Shown here: positions 50,992-59,222 of the stretch, piece after piece
How positions within the stretch are numbered: position 1 is the stretch's first letter
How the letters are laid out: every line of letters begins with the position of its first letter
Assembly (NCBI GenBank): GCA_017480245.1
Contig: JAFVBA010000010.1
Coordinates: forward strand, 271,361-335,360
Direction of reading: 5' to 3'
Length of the DNA stretch: 64,000 nucleotides
DNA from: Bacteroidales bacterium
Lineage (GTDB): Bacteria; Bacteroidota; Bacteroidia; Bacteroidales; P3
Notes under the pieces: generated by a model
Told to the model about the DNA's origin: nothing
Database searches by the model: none
The model's input: the letters and a program-made list of their open reading frames with translations, nothing else
Position numbers and translations under genes: made by a program

Positions 50992-51957
50992 TTAAAAATG
51001 TAATTTCTTTTTGGCATTGTAGAGAAGATATATAAAAAACGGTGCGCCGACAAGTGAAGTTATACTACCGATAGGCAACTCCGACGGTGCTGCAGCATTC
51101 CTTGCTATAATATCTGCCAATAACATAAAAATCATTCCGCCGAATACCGAAAAAGGTATTATTTTGCGATTGTCGCCTCCTACAATCAAACGGACAATAT
51201 GCGGAACAACCAGCCCTACAAAGCCTATAACTCCTGTACAACTAACAACGGCTGCCGTCATTAGAGTACTTATTATAAGGATTGTACGTTTCGTTTTTTC
51301 TACATTGACACCTAACGAATTTGCCTGCATATCTCCCAAAAGCAAAACGTTCAATCTCTTTGCATAAAGGCGTATAAAAACTATTCCGACAAGGGAAAAG
51401 CAAAACGTTATCAAAACATCACGGTATTTTATTCCGCTTAATGACCCCATTGTCCAAAAATAAATCTTGTGCATGTCTTCTTGGTCAATGAACATTATAA
51501 TTGATATGATTGCAGAGATAAGAAAATTCATGGAAATGCCCGCAAGTAAAAGTGTTGTGGTATGCATACGGTTTCCGACTTGGGATAATTTCATTATTAT
51601 GAAGACTGTTAAGAGTGCAGTGAGAAAAGAAATCAACGTTACCCCGAAAATAAGGAAGTCTAGTCCGAAAACAATGGCTAAAGATGCCCCTAAACTTGCA
51701 CCCGATGACACTCCGAGGATGTAAGGGTCGGAGAGAGGGTTTTTAAACACCGCTTGGTAAGCACAACCGCACACGGCAAGAGTACTTCCTGCCACCATAC
51801 ACATCAAAGTTCGGGGAATACGGATGTGATATAAGATATATTTGTCAGCATCGGTCATATTGCTTATATCAACAGACCCGAAAAAAGATGCAATTATGCA
51901 AAGACCGACAATAATCAATGCAAGAATAATGTAATATATGAAATCTTTTGCTTTCAA
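50992..51957 (-). CDS. ABC-importer permease, FecCD/BtuC family
   Basis: 321 aa with about nine to ten transmembrane helices. FecCD signatures: RIPRTLMCMVAGSTLAVCGC, YQAVFKNPLSDPYILGVSSG, the coupling-helix region LGDMQANSLGVNVEK, and GVIGFVGLVVPHIVRLIVGG with ELPIGSITSLVGAPFFIYLL. First gene of the operon. A minus-strand TATCTTTG -7 box lies at 52009-52002. Confidence 0.94.
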   Translation of the reverse strand: MKAKDFIYYIILALIIVGLCIIASFFGSVDISNMTDADKYILYHIRIPRTLMCMVAGSTLAVCGCAYQAVFKNPLSDPYILGVSSGASLGASLAIVFGLDFLIFGVTLISFLTALLTVFIIMKLSQVGNRMHTTTLLLAGISMNFLISAIISIIMFIDQEDMHKIYFWTMGSLSGIKYRDVLITFCFSLVGIVFIRLYAKRLNVLLLGDMQANSLGVNVEKTKRTILIISTLMTAAVVSCTGVIGFVGLVVPHIVRLIVGGDNRKIIPFSVFGGMIFMLLADIIARNAAAPSELPIGSITSLVGAPFFIYLLYNAKKKLHF

Positions 51958-52001
51958 AGTCTTTAAAATTTTATAAATCTGTTTGTTATTTTTTCAATTT
52001 G

Positions 52002-52009
52002 CAAAGATA
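52002..52009 (-). promoter_or_regulatory. -7 box of the ABC-importer operon
   Basis: On minus, TATCTTTG (52009-52002) followed by CA, 45 bp before the permease ATG. No -33 element and no cobalamin riboswitch fold are seen in the leader. Confidence 0.6.
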
Positions 52010-52120
52010 CAACAATATTTTTATATAAAAAATTAAATTTTCTTCACCATATGGTGCAGAATTTTGATGTTATTCTATTTTTACTGTAAGAAAATAAATT
52101 CTTTCTTTATATAAAGTTTG

Positions 52121-52208
52121 AAAAACCTATGTTTTTTTAACGAAAAACCATGGTTTTTTAATTCAAAAACATAGGTTTTTTGATAGAAAAACATAGGTAT
52201 TTTAAAAT
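52121..52208. repeat. 22-bp-phased array, site 6
   Basis: Four units start exactly 22 bp apart (52121, 52143, 52165, 52187), each AAAAAC plus a six-base core. The cores run CCTATG, CCATGG, CATAGG, CATAGG, so unit 1 is the inverse of unit 3 and unit 2 is self-palindromic. It lies between the ABC operon and the gene remnant, both of which read away from it. Confidence 0.9.
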
Positions 52209-52337
52209 TAAAGTGTGAAAAGAATTTAATAATAAGGCAAGATACATATCCGTTTTAAAAAAATATTGTAAATTTGCGATAAGAAAATAAGAAGTATTGA
52301 CAATTAAAAATAGTTAAACAATGAACAGGTGGATTAA

Positions 52338-52709
52338 AAACTCAGCAAAAGCAATGAAGTTTTTTCTAAATTTACCAATAATCGCCTATTGACATATGGT
52401 GATACCTTGATTGTAGTAAATGATTCCGAACATTTGCGCAGTCTTATCGGCGAAAATTCTTTGAAGATAGATTTCAGTAAAAATACTTTGATATTAGGTC
52501 AGGTTACATCGTCTTATTCAGGAACTGAAATTGTTACAGACTATCTTGAAAAGTGTAATGATAAGAGTGTTTTGCAATATAGAGTTATTATTGCGGATTA
52601 CGGAGATGGTTATGAGATAATTACTCCCCGTGGATTTTGGGGTCTTTATCCTAAGATGATGTAGCCGATAGAGTTTATTACGGATTATGTTTATCCTCAG
52701 TCCAAATAA
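52338..52709 (+). pseudogene. 5'-truncated remnant of an envelope-type protein gene
   Basis: An open frame without a proper start reads KLSKSNEVFSKFTNNRLLTY, then GDTLIVVNDSEHLRSLIG, LKIDFSKNTLILGQVTSSYS and GDGYEIITPRGFWGLYPKMM to a TAG at 52662. The same frame goes on after that stop for 15 codons to a TAA at 52707. The pattern (DFSKNTLIL...) resembles small Bacteroidota lipoproteins, but the signal peptide is missing. A TAAATTTG -7 box (52269) and an ATG at 52321 in another frame suggest a frameshifted original start. It could be a short real gene using the TTG at 52389; I favour decay. Confidence 0.5.
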
Positions 52710-52741
52710 TAGAGGAGTTTGCAGTTTTAAAGAAATAAAAA

Positions 52742-53314
52742 CTATTCTTCGTCAGAGAAATTTTCTTTGCCGTGAGGGCGTATGACTGTTACGCTGTCAA
52801 ATTGCTCGTTTGATACCATTCCGTCCCCGAAACTTTCGCCGCCTTCGTTATAACGGCGTATCGGTTTGTGGGAATATACTTTTTTCTCGTCTTGATTCCA
52901 GTATAAATCCTTGCAATAGATTGTGTCCTTGCTGTTAAAATTTATTATTCTCACCGAATCTCTAAGATATACTACATTTGATGTTGCCGTATAGTTGATT
53001 GCGTAACGTGCGGTGAGATTTGCTTTGTCCGTTAAGTCTTTATTGTAAAACAAAACATTGATTCCTTGTGGAAAAACCGTTCTTGAACTGTCTCCCGAGA
53101 AGTATTGAACCGTTTTGGACTGTAACCGTGCATATACTTCGCCTTTATCGCTTTTGTAAAGGATAATATCGTTCATCGTTTGCACGGGTTTTTTGTAGAA
53201 ATCTTTATTTGGTTGATATGTTTTCTGTTTTGAACACGATGAAACAAAAAAAGATATGGACATAATCATAAATATGTATGCCCATACCTTATAATATTTT
53301 ATTAGATTCTTCAC
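52742..53314 (-). CDS. lptC: LPS-export periplasmic protein LptC
   Basis: 190 aa from the GTG at 53314, whose G is the last base of the upstream TAG stop. The ATG at 53353 would overlap the upstream gene by 40 bp. One N-terminal hydrophobic segment with a lipobox-like FFVSSC precedes the OstA-type beta-jellyroll: DIILYKSDKGEVYARLQSKT, ANLTARYAINY, VVYLRDSVRI, TIYCKDLYWNQDEKKVYSHK and FGDGMVSNEQFD, the conserved LptC core of Bacteroidota. Bridges LptBFG to LptA for LPS transport. Last gene of the coaX-containing run. Confidence 0.88.
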   Translation of the reverse strand: MKNLIKYYKVWAYIFMIMSISFFVSSCSKQKTYQPNKDFYKKPVQTMNDIILYKSDKGEVYARLQSKTVQYFSGDSSRTVFPQGINVLFYNKDLTDKANLTARYAINYTATSNVVYLRDSVRIINFNSKDTIYCKDLYWNQDEKKVYSHKPIRRYNEGGESFGDGMVSNEQFDSVTVIRPHGKENFSDEE

Positions 53315-54675
53315 TAATCTCTTGTTCTTATGGTTGTAGAACCGCCAATCCAACCTCCGACGCCGACAGAAGAACCAACAGTTTTGCCTTCAAAGAATAT
53401 ATCTTGTTTCAACGGAAATCTTCCGTGTGCAGCATTCATAACCTTTTGTGCATCTGAAGCAACAGCAGGGTCAAGAGCCTTTGCACGAGCAGCTTCGTCG
53501 TATGCAGCCCAAGCAGCTTCCCTTCCTGGAGTAGCAAGATACATACTTGCAATCAAAACTGAAGCTCTGCCTGCGTAGGATTTGTCATAAGAAACCGCTC
53601 TTCTTGCAGCTTCTCTTGCAGCAGAGTATTCTTTAGTTTTTAGTAAAGCATTAGCAAGTGCAAGTGCAGATTTAGTTTTTACACTTATCTCAGGAGAAGT
53701 TTCTTCTGACTCTTTCAAATATTTGATAGCCTCAGCATATTGACCTTTTCCGATAAGCATCTGACCCATTAAAGAAGCTGTCTTTGGAGTCGGCTCCAAT
53801 TTGTGTAGATTTTCGGTTGCATTTAAGAAAAGTTCCTCACCTGTACAACCTTTACGCTCCATATTGGTAGTAATTTTCTTTAACAGTGCCAAATCATTAG
53901 GATTTGCTTTGAAACGGTCTTCATATATAGGAACGATTTTTGAACATGATGCATAAGGTTCAATTAACATTTCCAAAGCATTGATATTACTTCTTGTATT
54001 ATCAACTTCCTTTTGCAGTTTTGCCATAGCCTTTTCATCATTTTTCTGGGTTGCTTCGTCCAATTCATTAGAAGATTGGGTTAATGACTTTTCCATTGCA
54101 TCGGATGCATAATCATACACATCAAATAAGTCTCCCATTTGTTCGCTGCTTGCTTTTATTGAAGATAAATAAGTAATGGTTGCCTTCAAATACAAAACGC
54201 AGAATGCCTGGTCTAATAATGCATTGTTCTTGTCGGCTAATTCTTTGGCCTGTTTATATAAATTGTAAATCTTTTCTTTTTCGTTTGGTTTGCATTGCTC
54301 ATACCACTGAGCCTTTCTTGCAGTTGCATTCCAAACTTCACCGTCAAACTCACCCCATTTGTCAAACATATTCAACATATCATTAAAATATGTTTCTTTT
54401 TCGGTAGGTGTTGCCTGGTTGTAAAGATTCACTAAAATATTGTACCCTTGTTTGTAGGTATTTACGTGATACATAGGACACAATTCCAAAACCTTTTTCC
54501 AAGGTTCGTAAGCATCTTTGTACGCTTTTTGTTTGTAAAACTCTTTATACAAAGAATTGTTCATCAAACACTCAATACTGTCCTGTGGAGTCTTACCGAA
54601 TCTTTGTGCATTTGCATCAATCAATGTTAAAGTGAATATCGATGCCAATGCCAACGCTAATGTTATCTTCTTCAT
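53314..54675 (-). CDS. Exported TPR protein linked to lptC
   Basis: 453 aa. The signal peptide ends near DANAQ (residue 23). It is helical throughout, with several TPR-like repeats (YKQKAYKDAYEPWKKVLEL near 50, KGQYAEAIKYLKESEETSP near 315, KEYSAAREAARRAVSYDKSY near 355, AWAAYDEAARAKALDP near 395). The tail is Gly-rich (GSSVGVGGWIGGSTT). This TPR gene is conserved next to lptC and coaX in Bacteroidota. Probably a periplasmic scaffold; function unproven. Its stop overlaps the lptC start by one base. Confidence 0.82.
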   Translation of the reverse strand: MKKITLALALASIFTLTLIDANAQRFGKTPQDSIECLMNNSLYKEFYKQKAYKDAYEPWKKVLELCPMYHVNTYKQGYNILVNLYNQATPTEKETYFNDMLNMFDKWGEFDGEVWNATARKAQWYEQCKPNEKEKIYNLYKQAKELADKNNALLDQAFCVLYLKATITYLSSIKASSEQMGDLFDVYDYASDAMEKSLTQSSNELDEATQKNDEKAMAKLQKEVDNTRSNINALEMLIEPYASCSKIVPIYEDRFKANPNDLALLKKITTNMERKGCTGEELFLNATENLHKLEPTPKTASLMGQMLIGKGQYAEAIKYLKESEETSPEISVKTKSALALANALLKTKEYSAAREAARRAVSYDKSYAGRASVLIASMYLATPGREAAWAAYDEAARAKALDPAVASDAQKVMNAAHGRFPLKQDIFFEGKTVGSSVGVGGWIGGSTTIRTRD

Positions 54676-54716
54676 CTTAATTTGTGTTTATTTTTTTATT
54701 ATTACTCTTTTTATTT

Positions 54717-56045
54717 CTATTGATATTTACGTTTAACAAACCAACGGTCTTTAGCCGATAAGGAAATACCTATGCGGAAATAGTTTTCCTTAATTAGATT
54801 GTTGTCCATAGTGCCTTGTTTTCCGTATTCAATTCCCAAATTAACCTTTGTACCTAATTTCTTTATAGGAAGAGCGACACCAAAACTTATGCCAATATCA
54901 CTTATACGCTTATCCTGTAAGAAAATATAGCCGTTGTCGTAATGAAATCCCAAACGGTAAGCCATTTTATTGTAATACATCGCACTTGCTACGTTAGGAA
55001 TGTACTCCAATCCTGCATTAATCTTCCAATTATCCTTAAGACTGTTTTTTGTCTGCAATTCAAACTCAAAATCACTCCATTGGGTAAAAGTAAAATCGAC
55101 TTCGGCAAACAGTTTATTTGGTTTATTGTATGACAATCCGAAACCTAACTTCATAGGCATTGTTATATCAACGTCAGATTCCGAATATTGTAAAGTATCT
55201 TGAATATACTGTTGAGCACCATAAGTATAATAGGTATAGAACATTTGTTTCTTGTCCGTATGAAGCTTATATTTTGGAGTGAATACCAAACCCAATCCGA
55301 TAATATCGGAATTTGGAAGTGTATGGAAGTATTGCACGCCGAAGTCTATACCGAAAGACGAAACGTTATAATTAGTCTCTGTTCTGTTGTCAAAAAATCC
55401 TATGGTATCACTCAATTTGCCTGTGCTGTCTCTTTGAGAAAGAAACTCTAATGATGATGAACGGTAAATATTACCGAAATAATATGAAATATTTGCTCCG
55501 ATTGATAAATTATCTGTCGGTGTCTTTAACGGTTGATAAGCTATTCCTAATGTAAATCGGTCAATGCCTCCGCTGCCTTCAAAAGTTTTTACATGGTTTA
55601 TATTGGATAATAAAGTATCTGAGCCCAAATAATCAATATCTGTTACAGGCATTAAAGACAATCCTATTTTCAATCTGTCCAATATAGGAAAAGCGAAAGA
55701 AATATTAGTAATGTTTGCAATGAAAGCATTTGCTGAACGGTTACTGTTGGATAAATTTCTTTTAGTCATATCAAACCCCATATTGAATACAAAACTCTGC
55801 ATATTTATTGCGGAAAATGATGCAGCGTTAAGCATATTCACTTCATTATCCCGCGCAAACGCATAACCGATTGCCCCCATAGACATCATAGTTTGGTTTG
55901 TTCCTGAACTATTATAACCTATTCCAAAACGGGAATAAGGAGAACTTACCGAATATTGCGCATTTGCGGTGGTTAAACTTAATAAAATCACTGCAAATAT
56001 TGCAATTGATAATATCTTACTTGTTACTTTTTTCATTAAACTCAT
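54717..56045 (-). CDS. Outer-membrane beta-barrel protein of the coaX-lptC cluster
   Basis: 442 aa. The signal peptide ends near TTANAQ (residue 30). YSVSSPYSRFGIGY plus AIGYAFARDNEVNMLNAASF is the conserved opening of a FadL-like barrel family seen beside coaX in Bacteroidota. Many amphipathic strands follow (GIDFGVQYFHTL, IIGLGLVFTPKY, MKLGFGLSYNKPN, AEVDFTFTQW). The start at 56045 (alternative 56036) overlaps the coaX end by 29 bp. Possible role in hydrophobic-compound uptake by analogy to FadL; unproven. Confidence 0.8.
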   Translation of the reverse strand: MSLMKKVTSKILSIAIFAVILLSLTTANAQYSVSSPYSRFGIGYNSSGTNQTMMSMGAIGYAFARDNEVNMLNAASFSAINMQSFVFNMGFDMTKRNLSNSNRSANAFIANITNISFAFPILDRLKIGLSLMPVTDIDYLGSDTLLSNINHVKTFEGSGGIDRFTLGIAYQPLKTPTDNLSIGANISYYFGNIYRSSSLEFLSQRDSTGKLSDTIGFFDNRTETNYNVSSFGIDFGVQYFHTLPNSDIIGLGLVFTPKYKLHTDKKQMFYTYYTYGAQQYIQDTLQYSESDVDITMPMKLGFGLSYNKPNKLFAEVDFTFTQWSDFEFELQTKNSLKDNWKINAGLEYIPNVASAMYYNKMAYRLGFHYDNGYIFLQDKRISDIGISFGVALPIKKLGTKVNLGIEYGKQGTMDNNLIKENYFRIGISLSAKDRWFVKRKYQ

Positions 56046-56787
56046 ATATATTTTTCAATCCCCAAAAAACAAGATTTTTTTCTTCTGTTACATTGCAACC
56101 AATTTTGGATTTGATAAATGAACTATCGCCTCCGGTGATTACAATTTTCACATCAAAAAATCTTTGTTTGTAAAGATTGATGGTTTGTTCTATTTCTGCT
56201 ATTGTACCGTTAATAACTCCGCTTCTGATACTGTCTTTAGTATTATTGCCGACCAAATTAACTTCATCAATACCGTTAATTAACGGTAAATTTGCCGTAA
56301 AATTATGCAAAGCCTCATATTTTATTTTGAATCCGGGAGAAATACTGCCTCCCAAATATCTTTTGTCTTTATCCAAATAGTCAAAAGTTATACAAGTTCC
56401 AGCATCCACGACCAAAACATTACTTCCCAGCAAGGCATTTGCACCGACAACTGCAGCCAATCTATCCATCCCCAAAGTATTGCTTTGATACATATTTTGT
56501 ATAGGCAAAGGAGTTGTATAGGTTAGTTGTCTTACATTATAGTATTGTGAGATTATGTCAGTAAATTCTTTATTATCCTGCTCACTTTTAACAGAAGAAA
56601 AAATGCAATCTGAAATCTTTAAATTCTTTTCAGAAAACAGTAAATTAATTTCTGAAATTAATTTTTTCTTTTCTGAAAAGAATTTCGTAAAATGCCACTG
56701 TATTTTTGACGATTCTAAAATGATTTTATCATTGTCAAAAACTACGAATTTATCATTGGTATTTCCTCTGTCAATTGCGAGTAACAT
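56017..56787 (-). CDS. coaX: Type III pantothenate kinase carrying an in-frame palindromic element
   Basis: 256 aa. First step of CoA synthesis. Type III PanK motifs are intact: DRGNTNDK (D6, K13), GMDRLAAVVGANAL (106-119), VVDAGTCITFDYLD (126-139), GGSISPGF and TGGDSSFI (218-224). Residues about 28-62 are abnormal: three 7-residue repeats FSEKKKL, ISEINLL and FSEKNLK (37-57), encoded by a 21-bp-stepped palindrome that matches the intergenic element copies A-C, with a 20-nt exact match at 56669-56688. The segment lies between strand KFVVF and the SSVKSEQ strand, away from the catalytic motifs, so the enzyme is probably active. The ATG overlaps the upstream stop (TAATG). Confidence 0.93.
   Translation of the reverse strand: MLLAIDRGNTNDKFVVFDNDKIILESSKIQWHFTKFFSEKKKLISEINLLFSEKNLKISDCIFSSVKSEQDNKEFTDIISQYYNVRQLTYTTPLPIQNMYQSNTLGMDRLAAVVGANALLGSNVLVVDAGTCITFDYLDKDKRYLGGSISPGFKIKYEALHNFTANLPLINGIDEVNLVGNNTKDSIRSGVINGTIAEIEQTINLYKQRFFDVKIVITGGDSSFIKSKIGCNVTEEKNLVFWGLKNIYEFNEKSNK
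56598..56709. repeat. Palindromic element copy D, inside coaX
   Basis: Arms 56621-56637 and 56669-56685 are perfect 17-bp inverted repeats (AAATTCTTTTCAGAAAA). The centre 56643-56663 is a further palindrome (ten-base arms around one base). The three words have centres at 56631, 56652 and 56673, exactly 21 bp apart. The outer flanks are degenerate versions of the CGAATCACG / CGTGATTCG edges of copies A-C. Confidence 0.9.
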
Positions 56788-57482
56788 TATAACGGTAACG
56801 GGTATTTTGCTATAAATTCCGAATAAGATTTGTATTGGTCGTAGATTTCTCTTTCCATCCAGCAGTTATCCAAATCCAAGGCGTTGTTGTTGGAATCGAA
56901 AATCTCGTAAGTCTTTTTTATCAACTCGCCGTTGTCGGAATAATAGTATTCGCTGCGTTCAAAAGCTACTTCTGCACAGCCTGAATTATAAGTATTGTAA
57001 CGGCGGACGAAAAAAATAAGTTTGCCGTCCTTATCATAAATTCTTTCGTATATATAGTCCCAAGCCTGACGGTTCTCATTATAAAGAGTTTGTCTAATAA
57101 AAGTAAAATCTTCGTCCCCGTTATCTTTGGCTTTCAAAACATCAAATTTCTGAGTAATTGAACTTTGTTCAGTTTCGTCGTATTCTACTATATTATTATC
57201 AGTATTATAGATGACAAAGTGCGATTCTACTCCGCTGTTTTCTTCCAAATCCGCAACTATATCAATGATAACTTTTATAATATCAACGTCTTGTCTTGCA
57301 TCTAAGGTTTCGGGTTCAACGATTGTTGCCTCGGCGTCAAATTCTTCTTCACTTTCGGCAATCGTTTCAGTATTTGTTTCAGTATAATCGCTTTCTGTCG
57401 GCTCTTGAGCGAAAGAAATTCCCATGCTTAAGCAACCGACAAAAAGCAATACTGATATTTTTTTTATGAAATTCATCATCAA
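56787..57482 (-). CDS. Exported acidic protein, unknown function
   Basis: 231 aa (ATG at 57482, or the adjacent ATGs at 57479 and 57476). The signal peptide ends near ISFAQ (residue 26). An acidic Glu/Thr linker (about 28-60) is followed by a mainly beta C-terminal domain with aromatic strands (IYERIYDKDGKLIFFVRRYN, RSEYYYSDNGELIKKTYEIF) resembling MORN/YwqK-like repeats in spacing. No family is certain. It is 16 bp after the C1 peptidase gene, and its stop overlaps the coaX ATG, so it is translationally coupled to coaX. Confidence 0.68.
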   Translation of the reverse strand: MMMNFIKKISVLLFVGCLSMGISFAQEPTESDYTETNTETIAESEEEFDAEATIVEPETLDARQDVDIIKVIIDIVADLEENSGVESHFVIYNTDNNIVEYDETEQSSITQKFDVLKAKDNGDEDFTFIRQTLYNENRQAWDYIYERIYDKDGKLIFFVRRYNTYNSGCAEVAFERSEYYYSDNGELIKKTYEIFDSNNNALDLDNCWMEREIYDQYKSYSEFIAKYPLPL

Positions 57483-57498
57483 AAATTTAAATCGTGAT

Positions 57499-58887
57499 TT
57501 AGTCTTCGTCTGAGAACATAGGGTCCCAAGGATGTAACATCGTAGGTTTTTGTTTCAATACGTCCAAAATGTTTTGAGGCACGTACTTTTTATCAACAAC
57601 CAAGCGGAACATATATTCATTGAACCACTCGTCCGTCATTATCAAATGGCCTTGGTAACCGGAGGACGCTCCCCAAGAGTTTTCAACCATCCATTTCGTA
57701 GGTTTGTTTGTAACGGAATCAATATCCACTGCAACCAACGTCATTGCGTGCGAAGAACCCGAAGCAAAGGTTTCAATTCTTTGTTTTTTGTCCATACCGA
57801 ATTTAACTCCGAAAAGTGTTTCGTAATCAAAGTTATTCAAATCCAAAGTTCCCGCTTCGTTATCCAAACTCTTGCCTACGTCACAGGAGAAATACATAAG
57901 GGTAGAATCTTTTATGGAGTTGATTGCGCAAGTCTTGATGTCGTCAGCAGGCAAATTGATAAACTGCCAATTGTGTCCGTCCATAGTGTGGCGGTCGTTC
58001 TCTATTTCGTAAAGTTTATAGTATTCACGCGAAGGGTCATTCATCAACATAACGTAAGTATTCACAAGGTCAATGCCGATAAATCTGTCATAAAAACTTT
58101 TCGGCGTAAATTTCTCGTTGTTTGCGATAATCTTACCGTCTTTGTCCTTAAGAGTGTAAGTAAATTCGGTAATAGGTTCGCCGTATGCCATAACAAGCAT
58201 TTTGTATATCTCGGCAAGCATTTCTATCTTGCGGTTTTCTGCGTTTCCTTTCATACTGCGCAATTCCAATGCGTCTTCCTTTAACTTCAATGTGATAAGG
58301 TTGTCAATTCTTGAAGTATTGTTGGAATTGTACGTTTCAGGAACAACGGTAGAAGGTACAACGCCGTATTTTGTTACCAAATCCACAACGCCGCAAAACG
58401 TTCCGCCGTCAGACAATACGTTTTTCAATAGCCATTCGTTGTCTTTACTTGTTAAAGGTTCGTTTTTGTGTTTAATAATTAAGGAAAGGAACAGATTACT
58501 TTTCTCCAATTGGTCGTAGAAGAACAAATAATTCTGCGAAAGTTCAAATGCGCCTAAGTTGTATTCCTGAATCATTTTGTTACGCAATACATTGAATCCG
58601 CTGAACATCCAACATCTTCCGCTCTGTTTCTGGTCTGTTATTCCTTTGTTATGTACGCGGTTGGAGAATTCGCCGTTTGCGTTCAACTTGTTATTAGGGT
58701 TTATTGCCAATTTGCGAATGTCGTTGTTGGCAATTATCTTGCTTAACGTCTTGTTGGCATTGCCGTTTTTCGCGTAAGTTGTCTTGATTTTGTTAAGGTC
58801 ATTGGTTGTAAGACCTCCTGCACCGTTTTGAGCCATTAGGGAAAAAGACATTCCCAATGCCAATATACTTAAAACTATTCTTTTCAT
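57499..58887 (-). CDS. C1-family cysteine peptidase, bleomycin-hydrolase/PepC-like
   Basis: 462 aa with a signal peptide ending near LMAQ (residue 20), so periplasmic or secreted, unlike the cytoplasmic PepC of lactic bacteria. The catalytic set is complete: Q88 and C92 in DQKQSGRCWMFSG, H380 in GSSHAMTLV and N403 in VENSWG. The bleomycin-hydrolase-specific LSQNYLFFYDQLEKSN and C-terminal WFNEYMFRLVV are present. An aminopeptidase-type activity is likely. It heads a minus-strand run of six genes down to lptC from the promoter at 58975-58945. Confidence 0.92.
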   Translation of the reverse strand: MKRIVLSILALGMSFSLMAQNGAGGLTTNDLNKIKTTYAKNGNANKTLSKIIANNDIRKLAINPNNKLNANGEFSNRVHNKGITDQKQSGRCWMFSGFNVLRNKMIQEYNLGAFELSQNYLFFYDQLEKSNLFLSLIIKHKNEPLTSKDNEWLLKNVLSDGGTFCGVVDLVTKYGVVPSTVVPETYNSNNTSRIDNLITLKLKEDALELRSMKGNAENRKIEMLAEIYKMLVMAYGEPITEFTYTLKDKDGKIIANNEKFTPKSFYDRFIGIDLVNTYVMLMNDPSREYYKLYEIENDRHTMDGHNWQFINLPADDIKTCAINSIKDSTLMYFSCDVGKSLDNEAGTLDLNNFDYETLFGVKFGMDKKQRIETFASGSSHAMTLVAVDIDSVTNKPTKWMVENSWGASSGYQGHLIMTDEWFNEYMFRLVVDKKYVPQNILDVLKQKPTMLHPWDPMFSDED

Positions 58888-58944
58888 TGTTTTAATATAA
58901 TTTCGTTATCTGTTTTCTTATTATCAATGTTTTATTTGAGTTTG

Positions 58945-58975
58945 CAAAAATACTAAAATAATTTGAAACGGCAAA
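58945..58975 (-). promoter_or_regulatory. Promoter of the peptidase-coaX-lptC run
   Basis: On minus, TTTG (58975-58972), a 19-bp spacer, TATTTTTG (58952-58945): full consensus, 58 bp before the ATG. The rest of 58888-59222 holds only the glyA terminator and AT-rich sequence. Confidence 0.8.
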
Positions 58976-59079
58976 ACAGGATACTAAGTTTTTGCTTTCT
59001 TACGCTTTGTATTTTAAATAAATTTATTAAAGATAATACCTTTCAATACTCCGAGAAATCAACAAAAAGATAAATGAAA

Positions 59080-59117
59080 AATAAAAGTCTGCCACATTTA
59101 TTTGGCAGACTTTTATT
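59080..59117 (-). terminator. glyA terminator
   Basis: AATAAAAGTCTGCCA (59080-59094) pairs perfectly with TGGCAGACTTTTATT (59103-59117), loop 8 nt, about 105 bp after the glyA stop on minus. Confidence 0.8.
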
Positions 59118-59222
59118 TAATATTTACAGTCTTTTGTTTTGTTGTTGCAATCTTATGTTTTTGTACCGTGAATATATTATATATTTGGGGTTTAACTAAA
59201 GATTGCTGACGGTAATGTTATT

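Noticed and set aside
51958-52120. Cobalamin riboswitch for the BtuCDF-like operon
   Set aside because: The leader from the -7 box is only about 40 nt and shows no B12-box-like conserved core.
53315-53353. ATG start of lptC at 53353
   Set aside because: It overlaps the TPR gene by 40 bp; the GTG at 53314 coincides with the upstream stop and fits coupled translation.
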